Position numbers and translations under genes: made by a program. This document shows positions 48,864-62,746 of a DNA stretch of 64,000 nucleotides, in pieces. This DNA is from Macrobrachium rosenbergii (lineage: Eukaryota > Arthropoda > Malacostraca > Decapoda > Palaemonidae). Numbering within the stretch: the stretch's first letter is position 1; every line of letters starts with the position of its first letter. A model generated the notes under the pieces. It saw only the letters and a program-made list of their open reading frames with translations, was not told the origin of the DNA and searched no databases. The stretch lies in NCBI RefSeq assembly GCF_040412425.1, contig NC_089795.1:78847663-78911662 (forward strand), written 5' to 3'.

Positions 48864-50381
48864 CTTTTTTTTTTTTTTAATTCCACTGAAACTTTACTTT
48901 TATTCTGAAGTATAACAACACTACCAACACCAAAGCTCTCTCACTCCGCCCCTAAGAATTATTAGTGGTTCCTTATTAAGTAAATAGTGAACTCTTTCAG
49001 GAAATTGAGACATCCCATGAAACTTTCTTTTTAATGTTACTACCCTTACCGTATTTCAAAATGTGCAGTTTTCGATTTTTCGAGGATCACAGATTTTTAT
49101 ACCCAGCTGAAACAAAATTCTGTTTGGCATCTTCTCGCGTATCAAAGAACAGACCTGAGACCTCGTTAAGAAAATCCTCCTTTCACAAGATCTGAATTTC
49201 TTCAGTAACTAGGGCACGATTTACTTTCCTTGCGCTACAGAACTTGAGAAGGAAGAATGGGAATTTGCGCAACCTCCCTCTCGAAATAATTGAATTCATC
49301 TGTCTCTTGTAATTTTATCTTATACCTGTAGGCCGCTTGCTTACAAGCATTTCTGTGTAACAAACTAAAAAGGACGTGAATTTCACCAGTTTCAACAAAA
49401 TAAAATGCATCAGAAAATTATAAGCAAGCCCGACAGAAAAGTATAAAAACACTAATGAAACTGACAGAAAATAAAGAAGAGGTGACCGATAAATAACTAA
49501 ACAGCAGAATTCAAATAAATTAGCTACATATATTTAGGCAGAGGATTATGTACTTTTAGTTAGTATTAAAAGCTGAAGTTGTCGGGTACAAAGCCTTTTA
49601 GAATCTACTAGATTAGAAGTTTATGAATATAGCCTTCTGGTCGAGTAAGTTAGGGGCAGCACAACACCCGTTTTAACAAGTCCAGACTCATGTCTACTGA
49701 TAAGGTTGTTTTGACTGAGACCATTCAGATCTAAACGGGCGTCACAAGTACATAAGTATCACTTACATGCGTACTTGATGTCGATAAGGAAATGTCTAGA
49801 TACAAGGTACAATTATAAGGACTCAAAATTTAACTGTTCGGTAGCATACTGGAATAAATACTGGTCTGTAATTAACACAAACTGTACTTACTCTTCTTTT
49901 TGTAACAGACTTGGCGTTCAATAATCTTTCGCTGAGTGGAAAAATTCTTTTTCGATACTAGAAAGAGTAAAATGCATGGAAGGACAGACATGAAGTTTCG
50001 CGAAGAGGAACCTGAAGCGAAGATTGCTTAGCCTCAAAAGCCCTTTGGAATAGCTGAGCTTTGCTCTCGTGTTTGGTTTTGGTTAGCTAACAGGGATGAA
50101 TGTAGAAATAAAGAATTTTAAATGGGCTTCTTCAGAAAAATAAGAGCTTCCATCCCCCGGAGATAAGTATCGTTATTTGCAGACTGAAATACGGCAGTTA
50201 CGTCGTAGAAAATAAAGATAATATGCGCCATATAAAGAAAAGTCCGTAAAATGCCCTCACTCCGATACACTTTTTCAAAATAGGGTAATCATATGCTATG
50301 TACCCGAACTCTATTTATCTCCTGGCATCAATCTGACACGTGGCTCGTACTCTCGTTTTACTCACGTGTCAAAGGACACCT

Positions 50382-50390
<9 letters not shown>
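48862..50390. other. Gene-free stretch
   Basis: Poly-T at 48867-48879. Otherwise no recognised gene or repeat. Confidence 0.45.

Positions 50391-50415
<25 letters not shown>
50391..50415 (+). repeat. Poly-C run into (CT)n
   Basis: Ten C, starting at about 50383, then a short CT run. Confidence 0.93.
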
Positions 50416-50825
50416 TGCGGTAAGGATATTTTTTATGTTTCCTATTTATTTACTTCTTGAAGTATTCCCTGCCTCCAAATTACTCTCACTTTATTTAATG
50501 TCACGTTTTATTTATTTTTCATCCAGTACATCGCTTGGTTTCTTTAATTTTTTATTTTTTTTTTTTTCTTGCATTTTTTTCTTATGATGTACTTTTACAC
50601 ATTGTTCAGTTACTTTCCACTTATTTTTCTTTCGCCTGTCATGGATATTAACGATTTTCATATGTATATTAAATATTTCTGGATCCAAACCCCTATCAGA
50701 TTCTCTTAGTTTGAAAGCTTTAGAATCATTTGGCTTTTGAAAAGCTGCTGAAAAGTAACGTAGTGCAAAACTATGATAAATTTACTTGTTTCAGATCACA
50801 TTGGGCAAAGTAATTGTAAAAGGCG

Positions 50826-50828
<3 letters not shown>

Positions 50829-50879
<51 letters not shown>
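50829..50879 (+). repeat. (CT)n microsatellite
   Basis: Pure CT run. Confidence 0.98.
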
Positions 50880-50883
<4 letters not shown>

Positions 50884-53682
50884 ACGTTATCAAAGGATTA
50901 GTAACAAGCTTCAGTTAATTAAAAGCAAATACCTTAGAACAGTGAGTGAATATTTCCATGGAGATGGATTGAAACCTTTGTTCTTCCAAACAGATTTTCC
51001 AGTAACTTTAATTGGCCTTAGAATTCCTGTGCTTGAATTTACCTTCCCAAGTTTATTCGTGTCAGAAATATAGTGGAGTTTACCTTGACACACACAAACC
51101 TTCATTCTCAGCACAACATCGGAAAGTTAAGAGAAACAGTGTTTTTGCTTGAACCCTTTGTTCCTGCTTCATATTCTTTAATGCCAAGAGAATGATTTTT
51201 ATGTGAGATATGTAACCAAGCATACGCAAATGTTTGTTTTTCGCTATATGTCTTCCTCTGTTTTCATTTTCTGCAAGCATTATTTTCCTCTGTTTTGAGT
51301 TTCTCTAAACACTATTCTTTCGGCATAATTAGACCACTCTAATTCAGTGCAGCACTGCGCATTTAACCACGACATGAAAATGTTCGCATTGTGACGTGCG
51401 TCGTACTTCCTCTTTATTTGATTCATTGTTGGTGTTGGGAGGAGGCAGGACTTAGAGGAGGGCGCAGTTTATGCCACTTGTTACGTAATGGCTTTGATTC
51501 CAAATGTTGCATGAAAAGGAAATTTTGGAATTGTTTACTTGTATATAAATTATGCATACTTTTTTTTTTTTCATTGCGGTAATGAATTTTTGAATAAGTT
51601 GGTCCGCTGTTCTTCAGCGTATAGATTAAACATGTCGACTATAAAGTGTAAACTTGGTGGGAAGAATACATCAGTTGTTCGTTTAAAAGTAATTTTCTTT
51701 CTAGTTTTGAACATATCAGTATTTTATATTCCCAAGGTTATTTTTGAAGAGAAGGAAAAGACTAACAAAGAATTAATACCAATCTCTAGTGTGTAGTGTT
51801 TTCCCAAGCAATATTATTTAATTGCATTTATGTTAAGAATATATTCACGCCTATTCGTAAAGTCTCATCTGAGTCTTTATATTTTGCCTTTATTCGCTAA
51901 TTGAAATGATGGCTGAATACCATCGGAGCACGCCTTGGGTGACTATCTACGAAAGTATCGGTCTTTATTTGGAGTTCTTTGAAAACCATTTTATTCCCAA
52001 GATTATTCTAATACCAGTGCCTTGTTTCTGGTACGTAGGCGATACGTAAAGATGTAGATAAAAAAAAAATAATCCTTGGAAAATTTCAACGATCAAATCC
52101 CGTCCATCAAATTCACGCTAGCAACAGAAAAAGATAGTTGCTTGTCCATTTTACACATTATTATTAGACGTGAACATTTCTTGTTGCAAATTTAATATAT
52201 ATTGAAAAGCAACAAATCATTTAACTTGTTTGCATTATTTTTCAGGACATCATGTTTATATAACAGTCTGTGTATTCTTTTCATTATGCCTGCGAGCATA
52301 ATGTAATATCAGCTCTGAACTCTTGGGTGGAGAATTGCATTACATTAGAAAAATACGTTTGGACTCAGGTCATCCCGCTCAAATTATGGTTATAAACTGT
52401 GAAGACATTTTATAATAAAAGTGTCAATAAGATAGGATTAGCTTAAACACCCTTTGTTTGCATTATTGCATCTGTTTTAAGTCAGTCAAATTAGGGATTC
52501 ATTATTCAACGTAAATGTGATCTTTTCATGTAATAACACTAAAAAATATGCTCATAAGAAATTGTCTTCACCAGAGTAGAAACATCGTCTTGAAAATCCC
52601 TTGTATGGGCCGTGATTCATTTCATTTTTGGCCAGACAAGTAAGGAATTAAATGTCACAATAATTTGGGCCACAGCAGTAAGGAATTATATTTCAGAGTA
52701 AATCACCACAGACATTAAGTTTGAACTAACCCAAAGAATAATGTTCTTTTTGTGCACTTAAGTGAAAAATTGTATCATTACAGCTAACAAAGGAAAATAA
52801 TATTAATTTAAGCCCTGGTCTATAAATCCTTGACCACATTTTGCACAGGGTATTCGGAGAGATTTAAAAGGGAAACTAAAGATTACAAGTAATCCGGATA
52901 GCTGTCCTTTGCCTCGCCTTGTTTTACGTAAGTACCCGAGTTAATCCTAGACAGCTGTTCCGTAATTGAAGATTTAATCCAAACATAAAGACCTTTCCAT
53001 GCATTAAAATGGTTACATACTCCGCTAAGCGTAGCTGTCGTTTGTAAAACCGAGTGTTCTTAATAATCTTTTGTTCCATTGTATGTAGTTTGCTCGAAAA
53101 TGCCTTCTAGGAAAGGCGAAAGCTCTTTCATTCCGTTGTTTCGCTTTCCCGTGGCTAAATACTCTTTATATTTTATATCACGTTGTTATAACCTTAATAA
53201 AGTTCATAGCTAACACACATACATATATATGTGTGTGTATTGATATATACACACACAAATCAATGATACAAACAGATTTTTAAAAGATATGTTATTATTT
53301 GGGGAAAGAATGCTATCATTAACTGCTTTATCATCTCTCTCTTTGAAAAGGAATTTTTTGTTTTCTGTACTCTTGCCACCTGTTTATTTTTTCCTTCGTT
53401 GTACCTTCTTTTAAAATACCACACAGAAATGTTTCTCATGGGACGAATACATATTCATGAAGGCGTCTGCGGAAAGAATTCCTTTTTATCGTATTTCACT
53501 TCCCTTTAGTAATTGTTGTAGCCCACAGACTACAGAGGAGAAAATAGCAAACGATTGTCAATACGTTGCACATTATTGCACAAAGTTTGCTGGAACTGTG
53601 CCCGTTTAATTGAAGAGACCCAGCTCCTTTTTCGCGTTTGGAAAACTCCACGGGGAAATGTTTTTCGTATTTCTACAGTTGC
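50880..53682. other. Repeat-poor, gene-free stretch
   Basis: About 2.8 kb of AT-rich DNA. Only a small TG/TA palindromic patch (53217-53256) and an imperfect AGTAAGGAATTA duplication (52640-52690) were noticed. Short frames have no recognised domains. Confidence 0.45.
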
Positions 53683-53708
53683 AGAAAAAAAAAAAAAAAA
53701 AAAAAAAA
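53683..53708 (+). repeat. Poly-A tract
   Basis: About 25 A in a row, giving a poly-Lys artefact frame. Confidence 0.95.
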
Positions 53709-53856
53709 GGGAATCTTGGAACTGAGTTGCAGAATTTTCCCATTTTCGGTAGCGTGATTCAGTTATGGTTAATTTTTATTCCATTATTGGAAAAAGACCG
53801 GGACCACTGGTGCTCACTAGGTGGTTTCTGTCTCACTTTATTTTTTCATTGCCTTT

Positions 53857-53876
53857 TTTTTTTTTTTTTTTTTTTT
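53857..53876 (+). repeat. Poly-T tract
   Basis: About 20 T, giving a poly-Phe artefact frame. Confidence 0.93.
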
Positions 53877-54539
53877 TGCCTGCACATATTTTTGTGATGG
53901 TGAGAAATTTTTATTAGAATTTTTTTATATTTCAAGCTTTTTAAAAAGACCAAAGTTAAATTTTGCTATTCCTTTCTGTCCCATTAATCTCTCAGCGTGT
54001 TCTTTTTCCTTGTAATCATTAACGACTAGTTTTAACGCCGTTGCTTCATTAATGTGGCGAAGCTTCAAAGAGGGACAATTGAGATTTGAATGAATCTGAA
54101 TAAATCCCTGGTTAGAATGGGGACGAAGATGCACGCTAATTGGTGCCGACCAGTTACCCTCACAGACCTTGGAAATTGAGATGGTCTGGGATCCTTAATG
54201 AGGTTAGTTATAGGTCATGCATGCAAACAGGTTTAATGATTCACTTAAAACATTTACAGTTTACGAGAATTTTCAATGGAAAATATTCCGCCAGGGTTAG
54301 GAAACAATAACCTTGTTAATCAAAGATCTAACTTTTTTTACAGCTAGTTTTTGGCATTTCTGAAAAGATCAGCAAGAAAGATCTAATGTTAATGGAAGAG
54401 AAGCACTCGTAATTGCATTTATTATCCTTGAATTAAATTTCCTTATCTATATGTTCAAATGTCCATTTCAGAGTTCCTTTGCTGACGGGCTAAAAGTGTT
54501 TGCTGAGATCCATCCTTGCACCTGTCCTAATCCTTTTAC
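53877..54539. other. Gene-free stretch
   Basis: Nothing recognised. Confidence 0.4.
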
Positions 54540-54715
54540 CATTCCTTGCTAGGATGTCCGAGTTTCTCACCCTTTCAGTTTTTCTTATACCAAGAATACT
54601 TTGCAGAGAGTTCATCTCCGCATCCTCCACCTACTTTCCTACAATCTCATTCACCATCCAAACTTCATTTCCATAGAGGAGAGTTGGTTCAACAGTTACT
54701 CGCACCTCAGGCTTT
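54540..54715 (-). mobile_element. Non-LTR retrotransposon fragment (post-RT region)
   Basis: Read on the minus strand, RVTVEPTLLYGNEVWMVNE (about 54652-54708) is followed by a stop. EMNSLQSILGIRKTERVRN then DILARNG (about 54546-54620) continues in the same frame. The order matches the conserved 'VPTLLYGSETW...EM..LRS..GVRR.DRVRNE.I' region just after the RT domain of non-LTR elements. It shares VEPTLLYG with the fragment at 43.9 kb and lies in the same orientation. Homology fades on both sides, so only about 60 codons remain. Confidence 0.85.
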
Positions 54716-56129
54716 TTTTTACGGTGCTGTTCCTTTATGTGTATGAATAATTAAGGATATAATAAAGCTTCCGATCAAAATTTCACAGCTTTGCAAAACC
54801 CGGATTCATACTATTTATTGAGAATTCCGTAAGTGATATGAGGACTTGACTTGATGTATAACTATCATTGTAACTTTTTCAGCATTTAATACCTTATTTT
54901 CTTCATGCATGAATTTCATTATTTATGGCTATACAGCACTGTATAATTCTTTTGTTATGAATAAAAATAATAAAAAAAATGTTTCCTACTATATAATATA
55001 TTGAAATTTCTCAATGAAATTACCTAGCAAATAATAATTCACCGCCTACAAATAACGGACGGACACGGTTGATTTTATCCACTTACCTAGACTTTTTGAC
55101 AACTTAAGCTTCTTCGAGACCTGCAACTCACTTATAGTTTGTCACACTTGCAACTCATCTGTCATCAGTCACTTTTTACTTAAAGTTCATTTTGCCCACC
55201 AGGAGTCAAAATTTATTCTTTCCTCAAACTTTTAATCTGACCAAAGCAACAAATTCTTGCATAAGTGTGTAGACCCTCGACAAGGCCAGATTATACCCTA
55301 GAGCACAATATACACTTGACCTTAATTTAACTATGAATATTACTCGCCTATGCCGCAACCTACCTGGGCATAGGATAGAGGAGATATGATGTGGCATGCA
55401 AAGTGCTAGGCAAAAAAAAAAATTACAAAAAAATCCTGAGAAATAATTAAGGGTAGGCTTTGCCCTTGAAATTAGTGTGATTTCTACTTTTATATTACTA
55501 CAGTTTATTGATACTGTTCATGAACTGTTTTTCTGATATTCAGATGAACCTAAGTGTAACGCGTATATGTCTCTTCTAGCACCACATTTCGTAAATGTAG
55601 CAGTTGTTAACGTCATCACTTGCGCCTAACTATGCTCTTTTCCTATGCTCTGTACATATCGTGGTCTATCCGTGTTTTTAGCACCACAGTACACTGACTA
55701 AATATACCTTATGCCATTTTGCACTCACTACGTGGCTCACCACATGGCATATATATATATATATATATACCTATATAATATATACATTTATACATACACA
55801 TACATACGTGGAACATACCAGTTTAAATACATACTTAGAATGCGCATTCATAAACTTACTTTTCAGGTTGTCGGGGACTTTTGCTCATGGTGACACTTTC
55901 CATGGCTGTAGGGTTTTCGGGGACTAGCCTAGCGTTATGCTGGACGATTCTGGAGGAACACTGGGCAGAGTACTGAAAGCCATGTTGGAAGGCCTACCCT
56001 GCCAGAGCCTGTAGGGCGCTTGGAAGGCCAGCCAGGTAGTGCTATGGAATTTAATACTGACATACAGCACACAATATGACAGTTATTTCCGGCAGTTCCT
56101 TGAACAACGAGAGGTCAAAATTCATTTGT

Positions 56130-56132
<3 letters not shown>
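54716..56132. other. Gene-free stretch
   Basis: Short TA patches near 55750-55770. A GC-richer block at 55870-56040 contains two imperfect TTGGAAGGCC motifs. No gene recognised. Confidence 0.4.
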
Positions 56133-56202
<70 letters not shown>

Positions 56203-56256
56203 GCTTTGCAAAGAGTACAGACGTGTTCATTGTTATCATTTTTACTGATATAACTG

Positions 56257-56324
<68 letters not shown>

Positions 56325-56373
56325 TATGCAAAGAGTAGAGACGTGTTCATTGTTATCATTATTGATATATAAA
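56133..56373 (+). repeat. Duplicated cassette: CT tract plus ~60-bp unique piece, two copies
   Basis: CT runs at 56133-56199 and 56261-56322 are each followed by GCAAAGAGTA(C/G)AGACGTGTT, then CATTGTTATCATT and an ATATAA(C/A)TGTAAT stretch. The piece and its CT tract were duplicated as a unit. Confidence 0.94.
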
Positions 56374-57252
56374 TGTAATAAACAAGAACTGAGGGAAAAA
56401 ACCATACTGTGTAAGATTTCACGTAGTTAAATGTGAAAAGATTAAAAAGAAAATCCCAAATTCGTTGTCCATGCTGATACTTTGTTGTTTATTTATTATT
56501 TCAAAGGATCTTGCTTGTTGTTAATTATCCACACGTGCTACAGAAGTAACCAGGTCTTATCCTATACTTCATACTGACAGAGTCTGTCCTTGCTTCAAAC
56601 TTGTTTAGCTCTTATACATACCATTAAAAAAAGTTAAATTTTATTCCTTGGTATTAAAAAAGTTTGCAACTTTCATTCCATATCACAAAAAGGATCAGCT
56701 TCCATTCCGCCCAATGACTGAAATTATCCAGTTTTATTCCACATCACAAAAGGAGCTAGTTTTCCATGAATAGCATTTTGACCAAAAGATTAAAAACTGT
56801 CTCTTTGGCATGAATTCGGCAGCAACAATAACCAAAATTTGATGTTATCTCATCGGCTCCTAATCCCAAAACTTGCGAAACGACTCAAAATCCGCTGAAT
56901 TATCGGGTAGCAATTCCGACTTTAAACCTTTTCTTGCAGGAAGCGATTGCTTATGATGAATACTCCCCATTAACACTTTTCTCTTCCATCTCGGCTGAGT
57001 ATTCAGAAGTTAGGGACTAATTTTGAGGATACATGAATTAATGGACGTTGAACGAAAACTTACGGGAATCATAATTGGGATGCGTTGTTTCGGGGTGTGT
57101 GGGGAGTTGAGAAAAGTTTGTATGAGGAAGTTTTACCACGTTGTTGGAATAATCTGGTTTAGTTTAGTTTATTCCGTAGTTTTATGATTATGATAGATGG
57201 TAATAATAGTGAAGAGAGCTAGAACTTTCTTATAATAGTGAATAAAACTATA

Positions 57253-57255
<3 letters not shown>
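56374..57255. other. Gene-free stretch with a small ~60-bp imperfect duplication
   Basis: CATTCCATATCACAAAAAGG (near 56673) and TATTCCACATCACAAAAGG (near 56733) are the cores of two similar segments. Otherwise nothing recognised. Confidence 0.5.
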
Positions 57256-57340
<85 letters not shown>

Positions 57341-57342
57341 TA
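57256..57342 (+). repeat. Compound (CT)n(GT)n microsatellite
   Basis: A CT run to about 57323 passes into a short GT run. Confidence 0.97.
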
Positions 57343-58168
<826 letters not shown>

Positions 58169-58285
58169 CACAAATGAAAAGCAAGGGCGCTGCCAACTGA
58201 CCACGCATTTGAGAGACCTGCTTTGATCCCGATGTGAGTCGGAAACTTATTTCTGTGATACACGTGCTCATGTGTTGATTAGTTT

Positions 58286-58397
<112 letters not shown>

Positions 58398-58678
58398 TAA
58401 TGGCTTGTAAAATGTTGTAAAATGTCCAATACCTATATATATCGTAACTACAGACACAAAAAAACAGAACAGAAATTGATGGAAATAAAATATGTAAGCT
58501 ATTATACGCTGGTTTACCCTTTACATGGTCGTTTTTTAAGTGGAGGTTTTTTACTCTATAGAAAACGTAGCAGCAGTACAGGGTATTCTTTAAAGAAATT
58601 GTCATGTTTTTAACTCTAGTATTAGTTTATAGTAAAGTTGCCCATTGGTTCACATAGTATTCGTAATATTCATCATCA

Positions 58679-58680
<2 letters not shown>

Positions 58681-58749
<69 letters not shown>
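58681..58749 (+). repeat. (CT)n microsatellite
   Basis: Pure CT run of about 68 bp. Confidence 0.98.
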
Positions 58750-58752
<3 letters not shown>

Positions 58753-58820
58753 GGACTGAGCATCGGCCTACTGCTTCATCGGACGACGGTTCAGATCCCA
58801 AGGAATGATGTTATCGTTTC
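58750..58820 (+). mobile_element. Possible tRNA-like SINE head
   Basis: AGTGGACTGAGCATCGG (box-A-like) is followed about 30 bases later by GGTTCAGATCCCA, close to the box B consensus GGTTCGANTCC. No SINE body like that at 36.6 or 44.6 kb follows; a TA microsatellite does. It could be a truncated SINE or coincidence. Confidence 0.3.
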
Positions 58821-58821
58821 T

Positions 58822-58822
<1 letters not shown>

Positions 58823-58868
<46 letters not shown>
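58823..58868. repeat. (TA)n microsatellite
   Basis: TA run to the right of the tRNA-like head. Confidence 0.96.
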
Positions 58869-58873
<5 letters not shown>

Positions 58874-58921
58874 TACATGGCTATTCCAGCGCAACTCTCA
58901 CCTTTAAAAGCTGCTATCAAT

Positions 58922-59000
58922 TAGTGGGCGTTGTGGCTGCGTGGTCCAGCTTTCGCCTCACGCTTGCAAGGTCCGTGTGTGAGTGTGAGTGTGTGTATTT
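58922..59000 (+). mobile_element. Possible tRNA-like SINE head with box B replaced by a TG microsatellite
   Basis: TGGCTGCGTGGTCCAGC matches the Pol III box A form TGGCnnAGTGG at ten of eleven places. CGCCTCACGCTTGCAAGGTC follows in a tRNA-like arrangement. Where box B would be expected there is a (TG)n run. Confidence 0.35.
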
Positions 59001-59129
59001 ATATAGCATATATTATAAAACCATAAATAACCCATGAATATTGCAATTACACACTCATTTATACACATATATATACGGTGTGTATATATGTAGGTGTGTG
59101 TGTGTGTGCGCGTGCGTGCAGGATGGCTC

Positions 59130-59242
59130 CATGGGTTGTCAACCTTTATCCTTAAAGTAAGACTCTTAATATGAGGTTGCTTGCCACATGCCTTTCTTAA
59201 CCCCAGCTTTGCCTCACCACAGCTGATTATTAACCCGGTACC
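59130..59242. repeat. Possible interspersed repeat flanking the DNA transposon, left copy
   Basis: TGAGGTTGCTTGCC and ACCCGGTACC here resemble TGAGGTTGCTAGCC and ACCCGGTACT at 60221-60300 in order and spacing. I recall similar TGAGGTTGCTAGCC...CACCCGGTACTA repeats from decapod DNA. Confidence 0.4.
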
Positions 59243-59244
59243 TA

Positions 59245-60083
59245 AGGGTCCCTTCACAAGAGCGGCTTTTTTCCCGTGCGGCATAGAAACCAATGAAGTT
59301 TAATGAGACCCTTCACGCGATGTGGCAAAATTCCCGTGCGGCAGAGATTCACCTGCCGAACTCCCGTGCGGCAGTTGTGGTAGGGGTAGGGTGTTGATCT
59401 CCTTGCTGTCTTCTTTCAATCTGGTATGTATTTTTATGTATTGATAATATGGTATGTTGTTTGCTAATTAGTTAGAATGTAGCACAATGACTAATTTACG
59501 TGATGACATTTTTTTGTTTTTTGACAAAATTCCCCGGAATCTGGCAAATGAGTTCGCTGTCACTGAATACAATGCAATTCACATCCACTATAATATGATG
59601 CAGTAGGACCACTATTCATTACATACCAGCTACAGTACAATGCAATATGGTGTAACATCGTGTTGTATTCCTGTTTTATTGTATTGTAGCAAATGTACTG
59701 TATTGTTGCCCCATTGTATTGCAGTGCATGCATATTACATTTCATTGAAATGCATTACCATACCAAACCAACTACAGTTCCAATGCAATAGGCCTACAAT
59801 ACAATATGGTGAAACATCGTCTTGTAGGCCTTTTTCATTGTACTGTAACGAGTGCAATATTGTATTGCACTGAGTGCATACTGAATCACATCATAGTCAA
59901 TGCAATACCACACAAAATACAATTACATTTTACAGGTGAACTGAGCGGTATTTACAAATCACGATTTCTGCATGGCAGGCGAGTCGTACGGGAAAAAACC
60001 GCTCGTGCGAAGACCTGCCTTCTTGACACCCTAACATGCGGCAATTTTCCCGTGCGGGAAAAGCCGCTCGTGTGAAGGGAACC
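59245..60083. mobile_element. ~840-bp non-autonomous DNA transposon with structured ends
   Basis: The left end is AGGGTCCCTTCACAAGAGCG, then GCTTTTTTCCCG. The right end, read on the opposite strand, is GGTTCCCTTCACACGAGCGG, then CTTTTCCCGC. CCCGTGCGGCA repeats in the left subterminal part (59273, 59333 and 59363). Matching CGTACGGGAAAAAACCGCTC and CCCGTGCGGG lie at the right (59986 and about 60049). TA occurs directly outside both ends (59243-59244 and 60084-60085), a possible target duplication. The interior has no transposase and is a CAATA/TATTG-rich low-complexity region with an internal duplication. Superfamily not assigned. Confidence 0.82.
59614..59880. repeat. Internal imperfect duplication of the DNA transposon
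   Basis: Two segments of about 115-125 bp (from about 59614 and about 59755) share the order CATACCA, CTACAGT, CAATGCAAT, AATATGGTG(T/A)AACATCGT, TTGTA, TTGTACTGTA/TTGTATTGTA and GTATTGCA. They are dense in TGTATTG and its complement CAATACA. Confidence 0.7.
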
Positions 60084-61290
<1,207 letters not shown>

Positions 61291-61635
61291 CATACATAAT
61301 TGTACGCATGGGATGTGTGTAGATGTAGGCTGTTGAATAGCGAAATATGTGAAGAGACGGAGCAGGGTGTGTTCACATGGAGATATTGGACTTGAGGCAG
61401 GCACCTGAGGAGTTTCTCATTCTGAATAATTTTCAGAAAATGAAGAAATAAACTAATCCTTGAATCGGCATTTGAAAGATCCACCATTGCATCCTCTGAC
61501 AATTTTTTGGTCTTCTCATTCTTATTAAGTGCTGGACTGTCTTGCCTGTGCAAGATTTTTTAAATCCATTTTTCTTCCAGTTTTGGTGATATCTTTAAAA
61601 CACTAATAACATGCTCTGGGCTATCGTCTCCCTTA

Positions 61636-61638
<3 letters not shown>
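61291..61638. other. Gene-free stretch
   Basis: Nothing recognised. Confidence 0.4.

Positions 61639-61694
<56 letters not shown>
61639..61694 (+). repeat. (ATT)n microsatellite
   Basis: Pure ATT run. Confidence 0.97.
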
Positions 61695-62111
61695 CATTTT
61701 ATAATTCTTCATTATACTTATACGGTCAATCATTTTCATTTCACATAGGGTATATTTTCTTGGTAGGCCACTTCTGCACCTTCCTTTTTTCCACTATCAT
61801 GGTTACTTTTGGTTTCCTTATAGCAGAGTGGCCTGGAATAACCCCAAATATCCCAGTATTCGCCTCTCCTGGTATGCATCTGTATTGAAGTCTTTTTCCA
61901 CTTGAATTACTTCCTTCAAATGCATCTGAAGGTCATCTACGTCATTTCCTCTGGTACGTATGGGCATGGCATCATACCATCAAAGTTATTCTCTGTCATG
62001 CGTTTGCTACTGCAGTTATTATTTAATTACTGTATACAATAACGGTTTTTCAAAAGGTCTTGCAGTTCCTCGTCACTCGTCCACGATTCGACTGATCTCG
62101 TCTTTTGTCTG
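61695..62111. other. Gene-free stretch
   Basis: No frame or repeat recognised before the minisatellite. Confidence 0.4.
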
Positions 62112-62746
62112 TGTAGCTTCCGTTATGTAATGCCCTTAAAGGTTCGATTGGCTTCCGTTAAGTAATGCCCTTCAATTTTCGATTTTCTTCCGTTATGTAA
62201 TGCCCTTGAAGGTTCGATGTAGCTTCCGTTATGTAATGCCCTTAAAGGTTCGATTAGCTTCCGTTAAGTAGTGCCCTTCAATTTTCGATTTTCTTCCGTT
62301 ATGTAATGCCTTTGAAGGTTCGATGTAGCTTCCGTTATGTAATGCCCTTAAAGGATCGGTTAGCTTCCGTTAAGTAATGCCCTTAAACGTTCGATTTTCT
62401 TCCGTTATGTAATGCCCTTAAAGGTTCGATGTAGCTTCCGGTATGTAATGCCCTTAAAGGTTCGGTTATCTTTCGTTATGCAATGCCCTTAAACGTTCGA
62501 TTATCTTCCTTTATGTAATGCCCTTAAAGGTTCGATGTAGTTTCCGTTATGTAATGCCCTTAAAAGTTCGATGTAGCTTCCGTTATGTAATGCCCTTAAA
62601 AGTTCGATGTAGCTTCCGTTATGTAATGCCCTTAAAAGTTCGATATAGCTTCCGTTATATAATGCCCTTCAAGGTTCGATGTAGCTTCCGTTATGCAATG
62701 CCCTTAAAGGTTCGATGTAGCCTCTGTTGTGTAATGCAGTTCGATA
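62112..62746 (+). repeat. ~36-bp minisatellite, about 18 monomers, with higher-order pattern
   Basis: The monomer CTTCCGTTATGTAATGCCCT is followed by TAAAGGTTCGATGTAG (36 bp) or by a 35-bp variant ending GATTAGC/GATTGG or CAATTTTCGATTTT. In the left half, three variants alternate as a ~106-bp higher-order unit repeated two to three times. The right half is a homogeneous run of the 36-bp form. Because 36 is a multiple of three, it gives a repetitive 12-residue open frame (MPLKVRCSFRYV) at 62518-62775 that I regard as an artefact. The last monomer is degenerate. Confidence 0.95.

Noticed and set aside
53217..53256. CACACATACATATATATGTG palindromic patch
   Set aside because: Explained by adjoining CA/TA/TG simple repeats.
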